From the NCBI GenBank assembly GCA_000337115.1, contig AOIR01000003.1:20051-84050 (forward strand): a stretch of 64,000 bases of DNA, given 5' to 3'. This document shows, piece by piece, positions 18,411 to 30,917 of this stretch. The position numbers and the translations under genes were made by a program. Below the pieces are notes generated by a model, which did no database searches, was not told the DNA's origin, and saw only the letters and a program-made list of their open reading frames with translations. Position 1 is the first letter of the stretch; each line of letters starts with the position of its first letter. Origin of the DNA: Natrinema thermotolerans DSM 11552 (GTDB lineage: Archaea > Halobacteriota > Halobacteria > Halobacteriales > Natrialbaceae).

Positions 18411-18653
18411 TCACGCGCCCTGCAGCCCGGTCGGCGGGCGGAAGAACAGTCCATCGAGCAGGGCCAGTAAGGCGATGGCAACGCCACCGAGGAGGGCCGC
18501 CTCGGTGGGGAGATCGAGGACCTGCCCGACGAGCGCCGCGAGCGTCAGCGCCGTCGGAATCAGTCCGAGCAGGCAATCGTATCGGTCGATCGTCGAGAGG
18601 CGGTCGGCGATGCGAGCAACCGTATCGAGGCCAGTGATGTCTCTCCGTACCAT
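18411..18653 (-). CDS. Small two-helix membrane protein
   Basis: An 80-residue protein with a polar N-terminus of about 25 residues followed by two hydrophobic segments (about 29-46 and 50-70). No known motif. It lies between the cupin gene and the ABC ATPase gene; it is on the same strand as the ATPase but downstream of it by 152 bp, so it may be read from the ATPase transcript. Confidence 0.55.
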   Translation of the reverse strand: MVRRDITGLDTVARIADRLSTIDRYDCLLGLIPTALTLAALVGQVLDLPTEAALLGGVAIALLALLDGLFFRPPTGLQGA

Positions 18654-18805
18654 CGATTCTCACCTCCGGACGAGCGTACGATCGCGACTTACTAAAAACC
18701 ATGGGGAATCGAACGCCGTAGCTCGCCGATACGAGTCTTTCCGTGCATCTAACGCGGTTTCGGCGCGAAAAGCCGTCTCGAGGGATCGGGGGGTCGAACG
18801 GCCGG

Positions 18806-19582
18806 TCACTCGGCGCGGGGTTCGGCCGCCGTCTCGTCATGATCGCGGGTGATCTCGAGGAAGGCGTCCTCGAGACTGCGGGCGTCGCCGGTTTCGGCGC
18901 GGGTCTTGAGCCGTTCGGGGTCGTCCTCGGCGACGAGTTCGCCGTCGTGGAGGACGCCGATCGTATCGGCCAGCTCGTCGACGACCGGGAGGATGTGCGT
19001 CGAGAGGAAGATGGTCATCTCGTGGTCGGCGAGGTCGGCGATGGTGTCGCGCATCGTTCGGGCCGCGCGGGGGTCGAGCCCGCTCGTCGGCTCGTCGAGG
19101 AAGGCGACGTCGGGCTCGTGTAACACCGCCTGGATGACGCCGACCTTCTGGCGCATCCCCTTCGAGTAGTCCTCGATGCGCTTGTTCGCGTCGTCGAGCA
19201 GGTCGAACCGCTCGAGCAGCGACTCGATGCGCTCGCTGGCCTCGTCGTCGGGCAGATCGCGCAGCCCGGCGGCGTACTCGAGCTGTTCCCGGCCGGTGAG
19301 TTCGTCGTAAACCGGCGGTTCCTCGGGCAGATAGCCGATGTGGGGGGTGACCGACTCGCGGTCGACGATCGAGTGGCCGGCGACGCTCGCCGTTCCTGCG
19401 GTCGGCTTCGTCAGCGTCGTCAGTATTCGCATCGTGGTCGTCTTCCCCGCGCCGTTGGGGCCGAGAAAGCCGTAGACGGTCCCGCGCTCGACTTGCATCG
19501 TCAGATCGTCGACCGCCGTCGTGTTGCCGTACCGTTTCGTCAGGCCATCGGTTTCGATAGCGAGGGCGTCGACAGGGCTCAT
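18806..19582 (-). CDS. ABC transporter ATP-binding protein
   Basis: A 258-residue ABC ATPase. Walker A GPNGAGKTTT near residues 41-50, signature-region sequence YSKGMRQKVG, Walker B VAFLDEPTSGLDP and the switch His in STHIL are intact. The sequence type (CcmA/NatA/DrrA-like) belongs to ABC-2 systems acting on drugs, lipids, ions or export of polysaccharide. The divergent gene at 19795 encodes a large polytopic protein that is the obvious candidate permease, with a shared 212-bp promoter region. Substrate unknown. Confidence 0.9.
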   Translation of the reverse strand: MSPVDALAIETDGLTKRYGNTTAVDDLTMQVERGTVYGFLGPNGAGKTTTMRILTTLTKPTAGTASVAGHSIVDRESVTPHIGYLPEEPPVYDELTGREQLEYAAGLRDLPDDEASERIESLLERFDLLDDANKRIEDYSKGMRQKVGVIQAVLHEPDVAFLDEPTSGLDPRAARTMRDTIADLADHEMTIFLSTHILPVVDELADTIGVLHDGELVAEDDPERLKTRAETGDARSLEDAFLEITRDHDETAAEPRAE

Positions 19583-19711
19583 AGGCGTCTTTTCGTACCG
19601 CTATAGTTAAATGTGTGTCATAAGTGTCGGCCGTCAACGGCCACGGGCGACCGCCTCGAGTCGGAGCCGATTCGGCCGACCGAGCGACGCCGCAGTGATG
19701 ACAAAAACCGA

Positions 19712-19719
19712 ATATTTTA
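19712..19719 (+). promoter_or_regulatory. TATA box of the permease gene
   Basis: ATATTTTA lies about 26-33 nt before the first ATG of the mini-ORF at 19745, which would make that ATG the start of a leaderless message. Confidence 0.5.
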
Positions 19720-19744
19720 CTGAATGCGTTACGCAGGCCCGACT

Positions 19745-19795
19745 ATGAGCCCTGTCCATCCCCGCACGCTGCGATCGACTCGAGGTGATCGCTGA
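19745..19795 (+). CDS. Possible 16-codon leader peptide before the permease
   Basis: A 16-codon frame (MSPVHPRTLRSTRGDR) begins right where transcription should start from the upstream TATA box, and its TGA shares one base with the ATG of the permease (TGATG). Termination-reinitiation coupling would make permease output depend on translation of this peptide. The peptide has no recognisable function; it could equally be the remnant of the end of an older upstream gene. Confidence 0.35.
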   Translation: MSPVHPRTLRSTRGDR

Positions 19796-21465
19796 TGGGA
19801 CAAGCCGCTATCGCCCGTACGATTACCGAAACGGAGTTCCGGCGGACCGCTCGCGCTATCGCGGGCAACCGGACGCGGTTGTTTCTGATCGCGATCGCCC
19901 TGCTGATCGCGCTCGGCCCGATTACGGCAGTCGGTGTCCTCTTCCTGCCGGAATTGGGCGAACGTGCCGCCGCCGGCTCGCTGTCGGCGTCCGGCACCAC
20001 AACGATCACGGAGTTTGTCACCGGTGGAACGGCGCTCCTCTGGCTGTTTCTGGTCGTCATGGCCGTCATGCGGGCGGTCACGACGACCGCTGACGTCGAT
20101 AAGCCGGCCTTTCTCCTGTTGTCGACGTCGGTCCGCAACGCCGTCGTCGGCCTCGTCGGTGCGGAGATCGCCCGTTTTCTGACCTGGGTACTGCTGCCGG
20201 CGGTGGTGTTCGCCGCGGCGTTTGCCTCCGGTGCGGGAACTGTGGTACCCGTTCTGGTCGCGCCGCTTTTCCTAGTGGTGATCATCGCGACCGCCGTCCC
20301 GGTCGGGTTCGCCGTCGGCGTCTGGGTTCGCCACCTGATCACCGCCTACGAACCGATCGCCAAGTACCGGACGCTGCTGTTTGCCGCCTTCTGGGTCGCG
20401 TACTTCGGTGTGATCATGACCGGGGGGATCAACGAGATCGCGGCGACGCTCTTTCGGCACCTGCAGGCCAGCCCGCTGGGCTGGCCCGGCCATTTGCTAT
20501 TGGTCGGCGTCCCCATCATCGATTCGTCGATGGTCGCGATCGGTGGTGCGGCGGTCGGCTCGCTGCTCGTCGTCGGTGCCGCCCTCGTCGTCGGGACTGC
20601 CGGCGCACGGACCCACTGGTTCGCCGATGCGGCCCGAACCGAGGACGAGCCCGACCCGACCGTCGAACGGGGCGACGACCGGCTCACGGGAGCCCTCTCG
20701 GGTGTCCTCACGCGGCCGGTCCGAACCGTAGCCGTGACGGCGATCCGACGGACGAAACGCTCGCCGATCCGACTCGCGTACGTCGGCTACCCGCTGCTCG
20801 GTGCCATCGGGTTCATCCAGCAGATCATCGAGTCCGGGACCGTCCCGTCGTTCATGGTCGCGCTGTTCTGTCTGTACGTCGTCTGGGCGGCCGGGGCGCT
20901 GTTCACGCTCAATCCGCTCGGCGACCTCGGCCCGGCCCTGCCCGCCGTCGTCACGTCGACGCTCACCGGCCGGCAAGCGATCCGCGGCCGGATCGTCGCT
21001 GCTGCCCTCGTCGCCGTCCCGTTCGCGGTGGTCGTCCCGCTCGTCCTCGGGGTCGTCAGTCCCCTCTCGCTCGAGCGGACCGGCGTCCTCGTCGCCGGGA
21101 CCGTCGTCGGGGCGATCGCCACGCCGGCGCTGGCGTCGGGGATCGGCTCGGCGTTCCCCCGCTTTGGCAGCGTCAGCGTGACCAACAACCGCGAGGCGGT
21201 GATGCCGAGCAAGACCGCGTTCCTCGTCTACACGCTGGCGATCGCGCTGCCGGCGATCGCGGCCGCCGTCCTCTACCTCGAGGCCCCGGAGACGATCGCC
21301 GGCCTGCTTCGGGTCGCCACCGCGTGGACGCCGCTACCCGAGATCGAGGTCTCGGCCCGCGCGATCACGATCGGGGCCTGGCTCGTGCTGATCGGCGGCC
21401 TGCTCGCGCCGCCGCTGTCCTACCGCTACGGTGTCGAGCGGTTCGACTGGTACGACTTCGAATGA
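19795..21465 (+). CDS. ABC-2-type transporter permease-like membrane protein
   Basis: A 556-residue polytopic protein with roughly twelve hydrophobic segments, arranged as two similar halves (about 28-260 and 320-550) separated by an acidic cytoplasmic loop (RTEDEPDPTVERGDDR). The context is a divergent ABC ATPase of the ABC-2 class; together they would form an exporter of unknown substrate. The start is the ATG overlapping the mini-ORF stop; no other start is well placed. No enzyme motif is visible. Confidence 0.7.
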   Translation: MGQAAIARTITETEFRRTARAIAGNRTRLFLIAIALLIALGPITAVGVLFLPELGERAAAGSLSASGTTTITEFVTGGTALLWLFLVVMAVMRAVTTTADVDKPAFLLLSTSVRNAVVGLVGAEIARFLTWVLLPAVVFAAAFASGAGTVVPVLVAPLFLVVIIATAVPVGFAVGVWVRHLITAYEPIAKYRTLLFAAFWVAYFGVIMTGGINEIAATLFRHLQASPLGWPGHLLLVGVPIIDSSMVAIGGAAVGSLLVVGAALVVGTAGARTHWFADAARTEDEPDPTVERGDDRLTGALSGVLTRPVRTVAVTAIRRTKRSPIRLAYVGYPLLGAIGFIQQIIESGTVPSFMVALFCLYVVWAAGALFTLNPLGDLGPALPAVVTSTLTGRQAIRGRIVAAALVAVPFAVVVPLVLGVVSPLSLERTGVLVAGTVVGAIATPALASGIGSAFPRFGSVSVTNNREAVMPSKTAFLVYTLAIALPAIAAAVLYLEAPETIAGLLRVATAWTPLPEIEVSARAITIGAWLVLIGGLLAPPLSYRYGVERFDWYDFE

Positions 21466-21610
21466 GCGATGTCGGTCGATCGACTGCCGCGTCGGTTGCA
21501 CAGAATGCGGCCCCGTCTCCGCTGAAGGAGACACGAGGCGACAGCACCGATGTGCTTGGCTGGTCCGGAAAGCAAGCACACCGCGTCAGAAAGAGACGCC
21601 GAGTAGGGCG

Positions 21611-24787
<3,177 letters not shown>

Positions 24788-24840
24788 TTGTCTTGTCGAA
24801 TCGGAGTTCGCACATCGTAATAAGCCCCACGATACAGTAC

Positions 24841-24867
24841 GAATCTCGAAATCGATTTTCGAAATTC
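24841..24867. promoter_or_regulatory. Inverted repeat between carB and the histidine kinase gene
   Basis: GAATCTCGAAA-5 nt-TTTCGAAATTC: two 11-nt arms pairing at 10 of 11 positions. It sits about 15 nt upstream of the carB TATA-like box and 187 nt from the divergent kinase start, a good place for a dimeric regulator. The binding protein is unknown. Confidence 0.5.
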
Positions 24868-25053
24868 GAACCCACGGCGTCGGACGGGTGCCGGAGACAC
24901 CGGTTTCGGGTTTCGACGACCGATCTCCGCCGGTTAAGCATGAATTACGTGCGTAATTCGATCCCCGGCGCCGTTCCCGTTATCGGCGGTCATACCCATA
25001 TATGTCGGCCGAATTTCTTATCACGGCCCGTTTCCTTGCTTCGGAGCAATCAG

Positions 25054-27426
25054 ATGGTTAGGCCCGGCTCGGATCAGTTCTCTCGACCGACGACCGTTAT
25101 CTACGCCGATCCATCCACCGAACGCCGACGGCGGACGGTCGACGCCCTCGAGTCGGCAGCAAACACACTCACGGTCGTCCCCGTTGCGACGCCGACCGCG
25201 CTCCGCGACGCGCTCGCGGAGGCGTCCGAGCGCACCTGTGTCGTCACCGAACGCGACCTCGGTGGGACGAGCGCGGTGACGCTGTACGACCGGGTCACGG
25301 CCGGCGAGGAGCCGCCCGTCCCGTTCGTCCTCTACACCGGCGACGGCGACGAACTGCTCGCGAGCGACGCGATCGGGGCCGGACTGGCCGGCTACGTTCC
25401 GAGAGGTCGCGAGGATTCGCTCGAGCGATTGCTCGCACAGATCCGACGGGCCATCGAGGAGGCGGGACGCGACGAGACGGCGATCGGTCCCCGGTCGGAC
25501 GGGGCCGTCGAAACCGAGCGGGGCCGGTTTCGCTCGCTGTTCGAGAACATCCCCGATCCGGTCGTGTTGACGGTTCGTGACGACGGCAATCGAATTCTCG
25601 ACGTCAATCCGGCGTTCGAGGAGATGTTCGGGTACGACCGGGAGACGCTGGTCGGAACGACGATCGAGGATCGGCTCGTCCCCGACGGCTCGGAGCCGAT
25701 CGACGCCTACGGGGAAAGCGGTCCCGGCGGGAGCGTGACCACCATCGACGAGCGGGTGACGGCGGAGGGGCCCCGGGAGTTCCTGCTTCGCGTGTTCGCC
25801 GTCGATCTCGGCGACGAGATCCACGAGTATGCGATCTACACCGACATCGCCGCACAGAAGCGCCGGGAGCGTGACCTCGAGCGGTACCGAACGCTCGTCG
25901 ATACCGTCGGCGATCCGATGTTCGTCCTCGACGCGGACGGGCGGATCGAGATGGTCAACGAAGCGATGGCAGCCGTCCTCGGAACAACGCGTGCCGACCT
26001 CGTCGGGGATCACCCGAGCGCCTACATGCCCGACGAGGACGTCGACCGGGCGACGGCGACCCTCCGTGAGATCCTTGCCGACGAGGATCGGACGTGGGAG
26101 ACCTACGAGATGCAGTTCGAGCCCGTCGACGGCGACCCGTTGCTCGTCGAGAACAACGTCGCGCCGCTGGTCGACGAAGGCGGGACGTTCACCGGCAGCG
26201 TCGGCGTGATCCGCGACATCAGCGATCGCAAGGAGCGCGAGCGACGCATCCACCGCCTCCACGAGGGTACCCGTCGCCTGATGGCGGCCGAACGCACCGA
26301 CGAGGTCGCTCGCGTCGCGACCGAGATCGCCCGCGATGCGCTGTCGCTCGAACTCAACGCCGTCCACCTGTACGAGGAGCGGCCGACGATCCGATCCGCG
26401 TCGGCTACCGACGCGAGCGCAGGGACCGGCCGCCCCAGCGAACGACGGGACGAACACGGCGTTCTCGTCCCGGCCGCGGCGACCGACGAGACGGAAGCCC
26501 TGCTCAGGACGGTGCCAGCACTCGGCCCCGACAGCATCGCCTGGGACGCCTTCACGGCCGGGGAAACGCTCGTCCACGGCGACGTCCGCCGTGCCGATAA
26601 CGTTCGCAACCCCGAGACGCCGATGCGGAGCGAGATCCACATCCCGCTGGGCGACGCGGGGATCTTCATCGCCGGTTCGACGACGCCCAACGATTTCGAC
26701 GCCGAGACGATCACCCTCGCGCGCATCCTCGCGGCCAACGTCGAGGCCGCCCTCGAGCGGGCCCGTCGCGAGGCCGAACTCGCCGCGCGGACGGCCGAAC
26801 TCGAGCGCCAGAACGACCGCCTGGACGCCTTCGCCAGCACCGTCTCCCACGACCTGCGGAACCCGCTGACCCTCGCGGCGGGCCACCTCGAGAACCTCGA
26901 GGCCCACGTCGATAGCGAGGGCGAACGCTACCGCGAGGAGATCGACTGGGCGCTCGAGCGGATGGACACGCTCATCGAGAACGTCCTCGCGCTGGCCCGG
27001 AGCGGCCAGCACCTGACGGAGACGGAAGCGGTCGACCTCGACGAGATCGTCGAGCGGGCACACCGGACCGTCGATCCCGACCTCGACCTCGTCCACGCGG
27101 ACTCGCTCCCGACGGTCGAGGCCGATCCGGAGCGGCTGCTCGTCTGCTTCGAGAACGCCTTCCGCAACGCCCGCGAACACGTCGGCGAGGACGTGACGGT
27201 CACGGTCGAGCGGACTGCCGACGGGTTCGCGATCGCCGACGACGGTCCCGGCGTCCCGCCAGCCGAACGTACGGACATCCTCGAGTCCGGCTACAGCACC
27301 GATCCGGACGGGACCGGCTTCGGGCTGGCGATCGTCTCCGAGGCGATCGAGGCCCACGGCTGGTCGATTGCGGTCGAGGAAAGCGACGCGGGCGGGCTCC
27401 GGCTGGCCGTTTCGTTCGAGGAGTAG
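25054..27426 (+). CDS. Multi-domain sensor histidine kinase (REC-like, PAS, PAS, GAF, HisKA, HATPase)
   Basis: A 790-residue soluble kinase. Domains in order: a degenerate receiver-like region (about 10-125); PAS (about 155-270, ENIPDPVVLTV); PAS (about 280-395, GDPMFVLDADGRIEMVNEA); GAF (about 415-560); HisKA with phospho-acceptor His599 in VSHDLRNPL; and HATPase with an N box (ENAFRNAREH near 700), G1 (DDGPGVP near 730) and G2 (GTGFGLAI). No membrane segment is present, so the signal is cytoplasmic (redox, light or a small ligand). The start chosen, MVRPGSDQF, is 127 codons inside the longest frame. No response regulator is adjacent; haloarchaeal kinases are often orphans. Confidence 0.9.
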   Translation: MVRPGSDQFSRPTTVIYADPSTERRRRTVDALESAANTLTVVPVATPTALRDALAEASERTCVVTERDLGGTSAVTLYDRVTAGEEPPVPFVLYTGDGDELLASDAIGAGLAGYVPRGREDSLERLLAQIRRAIEEAGRDETAIGPRSDGAVETERGRFRSLFENIPDPVVLTVRDDGNRILDVNPAFEEMFGYDRETLVGTTIEDRLVPDGSEPIDAYGESGPGGSVTTIDERVTAEGPREFLLRVFAVDLGDEIHEYAIYTDIAAQKRRERDLERYRTLVDTVGDPMFVLDADGRIEMVNEAMAAVLGTTRADLVGDHPSAYMPDEDVDRATATLREILADEDRTWETYEMQFEPVDGDPLLVENNVAPLVDEGGTFTGSVGVIRDISDRKERERRIHRLHEGTRRLMAAERTDEVARVATEIARDALSLELNAVHLYEERPTIRSASATDASAGTGRPSERRDEHGVLVPAAATDETEALLRTVPALGPDSIAWDAFTAGETLVHGDVRRADNVRNPETPMRSEIHIPLGDAGIFIAGSTTPNDFDAETITLARILAANVEAALERARREAELAARTAELERQNDRLDAFASTVSHDLRNPLTLAAGHLENLEAHVDSEGERYREEIDWALERMDTLIENVLALARSGQHLTETEAVDLDEIVERAHRTVDPDLDLVHADSLPTVEADPERLLVCFENAFRNAREHVGEDVTVTVERTADGFAIADDGPGVPPAERTDILESGYSTDPDGTGFGLAIVSEAIEAHGWSIAVEESDAGGLRLAVSFEE

Positions 27427-27443
27427 ACGCCAAGGCGGGCGGC

Positions 27444-27980
27444 CTACAGCGCGCGGTCGTGTTCGCTCTCGAACTCCCGTTCCTGCCGGTACTGCTCGAC
27501 GAAGGCCTCGACGTCGAACTCGAGCATCTGGGACTCGAACTCGGAGACGGCAGCGTCGTCGTCGGCGTGGCTGATCGCGTGTTCCATGAGTTCGACGACG
27601 AGTTCGACGACGACCTCGTGGAGTCGGCGGGCGTCGAAGTCGGTGACCCAGACGAGCGTGTAGCCGACCGCACCGTCGTCGCTGGCGTCGTGGACGACGA
27701 CCGCCTCGGGGAACTCCTCCAGGACGACCCCCAGCAAGTGGGGGGTGCCGAACTCCTCGAACTCGTCGTCGGTGTCGATCGTCTCCCGCAGGACTGTCAC
27801 CAGCGATTCGGGAAAGAACCGAGAGGGCGGGTGGACGTCCGTGACGACCGCGTGGCTGTCCCCGCAGGGACAGTCGTACTCGCGCATCCCCAGATCGATC
27901 TCGTGGGGGTCGAGGTGTTCCCCGCAGGGTAACTCGAGCCGATCGCCGCCGTCCGCACCTGCAGCGCCGGGGCCTGCCAT
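27444..27980 (-). CDS. Haloarchaeal conserved protein (DUF5815-like)
   Basis: A 178-residue soluble protein with an N-terminal metal-site-like region (LPCGEHLDPHEIDLGMREYDCPCGDSHAV split around residues 15-43: CG, CPCG and His) and an acidic C-terminal half with long helices. From memory it resembles haloarchaeal DUF5815 proteins; the role is unknown. The start is at MAGPGAAGA, because upstream residues are Arg-rich and family-unlike. It is convergent with the histidine kinase gene and lies 38 bp downstream of the ABC permease on the same strand, so it may be co-transcribed with it. Confidence 0.7.
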   Translation of the reverse strand: MAGPGAAGADGGDRLELPCGEHLDPHEIDLGMREYDCPCGDSHAVVTDVHPPSRFFPESLVTVLRETIDTDDEFEEFGTPHLLGVVLEEFPEAVVVHDASDDGAVGYTLVWVTDFDARRLHEVVVELVVELMEHAISHADDDAAVSEFESQMLEFDVEAFVEQYRQEREFESEHDRAL

Positions 27981-28018
27981 TGCCCGCCGTTCGGCCGGAG
28001 CGGGCTTAAGGGCGACGA

Positions 28019-28891
28019 TCAGAGGTCGGTCCCGTCGAACAGGACGAGGCCGATCACCAGCGACACGAGGACCCACGCGAGCAAAACGAGGACGCCGATC
28101 TCGGGGCTCGCGTAGAACGGCTCGGCCGCGTCGGCCGCGACTTCGACGCCGGCTCCCGCCTGAGTCGGCTCGGTACCCGACGCGTCCGCGAGGTCGGGCA
28201 GCAAGGCGACGACGGTCGAGAGGTACGCCGACGAGGGCGACAGCTGCAACAGGGGGTACAGCCAGTCCGGCATCGTCGACGGGATCGTAAAGCCCTCGAG
28301 GACGTAGAGGATCCCCATCGGGATCACGTCCCAGAGCAGTTCGAAGACGACGAAGAAGCCAAGTGCCAGCGTCGTCGCCCGGGACGTCGAGCCGGTCGCC
28401 GCCGAGATGCCGACGACGATCGTCGCGTAGACGGCCGCAAACGCCAGCGTGATGAGGACGAAAAGCAGTGCCGCGGCGGCGTCGAGGTCACCGAGCAGTG
28501 CCGCACCGACCCCGAGACCGACGAGGAGGCCGACGCCCAGCCCGAACGCGAGGACGGCGGCCCGGCCGACGACCTTCCCGACGAAGACCCGCCGACGCGT
28601 GGTCGGCAGTGAAAGCAGGAGCTTGATGCTCCCGAGTTCGCGCTCCCCGGCGAGGGACTTGTAGCAGACGACGATCGCGGCCAACGGGACGAAGAGGCCG
28701 ACGAGACCGACCGTGAAGAGCAGCAAGCCGCCGAACGTCGCCGCCGTCGTCGAGCCAAGCAACGCGGGCGCTTCGACGTAGGCGTACGTCGAGACGATCG
28801 ACAGGACCACGAAGACGGTCACGAGCGCCCACAGCGCGCGCGACTGGACGGCGTCCCGGAAGTCCTTCTTCGCGACCGCAAACCAGCTCAC
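28019..28891 (-). CDS. ABC-2-type transporter permease
   Basis: A 290-residue membrane protein with about six transmembrane segments. The N-terminal amphipathic stretch FAVAKKDFRDAVQSRALW and the loop YKSLAGERELGSIKLLLSLPTTRR match the NosY/ABC-2 permease family. It begins with GTG, which overlaps the stop of the upstream ATPase gene (GTGA, 4 bp), so the two are translationally coupled and surely form one transporter. The long external loop near residues 215-265 lies before the last helix. Substrate unknown; NosY-like proteins can serve copper-site maturation or multidrug or lipid export, but no nos gene is nearby. Confidence 0.88.
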   Translation of the reverse strand: MSWFAVAKKDFRDAVQSRALWALVTVFVVLSIVSTYAYVEAPALLGSTTAATFGGLLLFTVGLVGLFVPLAAIVVCYKSLAGERELGSIKLLLSLPTTRRRVFVGKVVGRAAVLAFGLGVGLLVGLGVGAALLGDLDAAAALLFVLITLAFAAVYATIVVGISAATGSTSRATTLALGFFVVFELLWDVIPMGILYVLEGFTIPSTMPDWLYPLLQLSPSSAYLSTVVALLPDLADASGTEPTQAGAGVEVAADAAEPFYASPEIGVLVLLAWVLVSLVIGLVLFDGTDL

Positions 28892-29805
28892 GCCTCGACC
28901 TCCTGTTTCTCGGTCGTGTATCGGACGAACAGGTCCTCGAGCGACGACTCGACGACCGAGAAGTCCTGTACCGGCGCGATCTCGTCGATCGCGTGCAACA
29001 CGGCGAACTTCGAGACGCCGTCGACGGTCACCCGCAGCCGGCCCTCGTCGATCGCCGCTCGCCCGACGCCGTCGAGGCCACGCACACGCTCGAGAACGCC
29101 CTCGTCGAGCGCCGTGACGTACACGTACAGCGTCTCGCCGGTCTCGGTCGCGTCCCGGAGGCCGTCGATGGTGTCGACGGCGACGAGCCGGCCCCGATCG
29201 ATGATCGCGACGCGGTCACAGACCGCTTCGACCTGTTCCATGATGTGACTCGAGAAGAAGACGGTCGTGCCGCGGGCGTTCTCCTCGCGGATGATCTCGC
29301 GCATTTCCCGAGCGCCGTTCGGGTCGAGCCCGGTCGACGGCTCGTCGAGGACGAGCAGGTCGGGATCGCCGGCCAGCGCCATCGCCAACACCAACCGTTG
29401 GCGCATCCCCTTGGAGTAGCCGCCGGCGGGGCGGTCGGCCGCGTCGGCGACCCGGACCCGCTCGAGCAGGGCGTCGGGATCGTCGTCGACGCCTTTCATC
29501 TCGATCGCGAACTCGACGTGCCGGCGACCGCTGAGTCGGTCGTAGACGTGGTAGGCGTCCGGAAGCACACCGGTTCGCTGCCGGACGGCCAACCCCTCCG
29601 ACTGGGCGTCGTGACCCAGCACGGACGCGGTCCCACCAGTCGGTCGAGTGAAGTCGAGCAGGATGTCGATCGTCGTCGACTTTCCCGCGCCGTTCGGGCC
29701 GAGAAAGCCGAAGATTTCGCCCTCCTCGACGGTCAGATCGAGTCCGTCGACGGCGACGACGTCCCCGTACCGCTTGGTCAGTCCCTCGAGTTCAATCGCG
29801 GCCAT
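28888..29805 (-). CDS. ABC transporter ATP-binding protein
   Basis: A 305-residue ABC ATPase partner of the coupled permease. Walker A GPNGAGKSTT near residues 39-48, signature-like YSKGMRQRL, Walker B LLVLDEPSTGLDP and switch His in SSHIMEQ are intact. A C-terminal extension of about 90 residues (ETLYVYVTALDEG onward) is typical of ABC-2 ATPases of the CcmA/NosF type. The start is placed at MAAIELEGLTKRYG, 46 codons inside the longest frame, because the family begins there. Substrate unknown. Confidence 0.92.
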   Translation of the reverse strand: MAAIELEGLTKRYGDVVAVDGLDLTVEEGEIFGFLGPNGAGKSTTIDILLDFTRPTGGTASVLGHDAQSEGLAVRQRTGVLPDAYHVYDRLSGRRHVEFAIEMKGVDDDPDALLERVRVADAADRPAGGYSKGMRQRLVLAMALAGDPDLLVLDEPSTGLDPNGAREMREIIREENARGTTVFFSSHIMEQVEAVCDRVAIIDRGRLVAVDTIDGLRDATETGETLYVYVTALDEGVLERVRGLDGVGRAAIDEGRLRVTVDGVSKFAVLHAIDEIAPVQDFSVVESSLEDLFVRYTTEKQEVEA

Positions 29806-30032
29806 GACCGAGCCTCCCGACCGCCGACGGACCGAGGGATCGCGGTTGTACAGTCTGCATACGGCTTCGTGGACGGCCACTACGATAAGGATTAGCGTCT
29901 TTCCGCGGAGTCGGCTACGACGGCAACTCACGGCACGGGGCACGTGCGCCGGGGCCGCGGTCGGTCCCGAATGCGGTTACACAGGGACGGCGCGGCTCCC
30001 CCGGAACGGGACCGGCCGTCGCTGCGACGGTC

Positions 30033-30443
30033 TCAGGGCCAGTCGTCGCGGACCTCTTCGGCGTCGTCGTCCTCGTCGTCGGCGCTCGAGGCGATGATCC
30101 AGTCGGCCGCGTCGGCGGCGTCTTCGACCGCCAGATACTCCCAGTCGACCTCCTCGGCCAACTGTTCGTCCTCCTCGCTGGCTCCGACGTAGACGTAGCG
30201 TCCGGTGTCGAACTGGTCTTTGACGCCCTCGAGGCTCTCGGCTTTGCCCCGGGGCCCGGAGAAGAAGTCCTGTCGGATGCGGTTCTTTCGGGTGAAGTTC
30301 GTGACGACGTAGGTCGGTTTCTCGGAGACGACGCCGATGTACTCGGTCCACCCTCTGGCGTCTTCGAACACGCGCTCGGGCGAGGCGAGTTCCTTGAGCG
30401 CCTCGAGTTCGAACGCCAGTGTCATGTCGCTGTCGCCGTTCAT
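30033..30443 (-). CDS. Haloarchaeal conserved hypothetical (DUF7124-like)
   Basis: A 136-residue acidic soluble protein. The body (FELEALKELASPERVFEDARGW, broken here only by my reading, residues about 10-32, then GVVSEKPTY) looks alpha/beta; the last 20 residues are an Asp/Glu tail. From memory it resembles haloarchaeal DUF7124 proteins of unknown role. The start could also be the second Met (30425), which directly precedes the conserved TLAFEL. No nearby functional partner. Confidence 0.65.
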   Translation of the reverse strand: MNGDSDMTLAFELEALKELASPERVFEDARGWTEYIGVVSEKPTYVVTNFTRKNRIRQDFFSGPRGKAESLEGVKDQFDTGRYVYVGASEEDEQLAEEVDWEYLAVEDAADAADWIIASSADDEDDDAEEVRDDWP

Positions 30444-30516
30444 GCGTCATCGAAAGCGCGCACACGGGAAAACGACTTCGATACCGCCCCCGGGAAGGAG
30501 ACGGAGCCCCGGCGGC

Positions 30517-30765
30517 TCAGACCCGTTCGACGCGGAAGTAGTCCGTGAAGACGATCACCTCGCCCGGCTCGAGGTCGGTCTCGGCGGCCGAAACGGGGCG
30601 GTCCTCGGTGACGGCGCGATAGATGGCGTCCAGCGTCTCCGTCTCGAACTGATCGACGTGACGGACTGTCGCGTCCGCCGGCACGGACGGGACTCGCTCG
30701 AGTCGCACAGCAGCGGACTCGGGACGTACTGATCGGGACTGGAGTTCACTGGTCGCCATGTTCAT
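30517..30765 (-). CDS. Small hypothetical protein
   Basis: An 82-residue acidic protein starting MNMATSELQ. The C-terminal half (ETLDAIYRAVTEDRPVS, DLEPGEVIVFTDYFRVERV) has regular helix and strand character and good codon use. Two further starts are possible (TTG at 30774, ATG at 30759). It lies between the DUF7124-like gene and the oxidoreductase on the same strand. Family not recognised. Confidence 0.5.
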   Translation of the reverse strand: MNMATSELQSRSVRPESAAVRLERVPSVPADATVRHVDQFETETLDAIYRAVTEDRPVSAAETDLEPGEVIVFTDYFRVERV

Positions 30766-30917
30766 TGTTACCAAATGTACTCGTCTGTGTTAAGCGTTCC
30801 GCTTCCGGCAGTGGCGGCGGCGAGACGGGAGAACAGTTCGTCGTCGCGGAGACGCCGGTCTCTCGGTTCGATTCGTCGGAAAAGCGCCGCGAACGGATCG
30901 GAAAACGGAGGTGGCCG

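Noticed and set aside
25021-27357. 778-residue frame on the minus strand opposite the histidine kinase
   Set aside because: Antisense shadow of a multi-domain kinase whose own motifs are intact.
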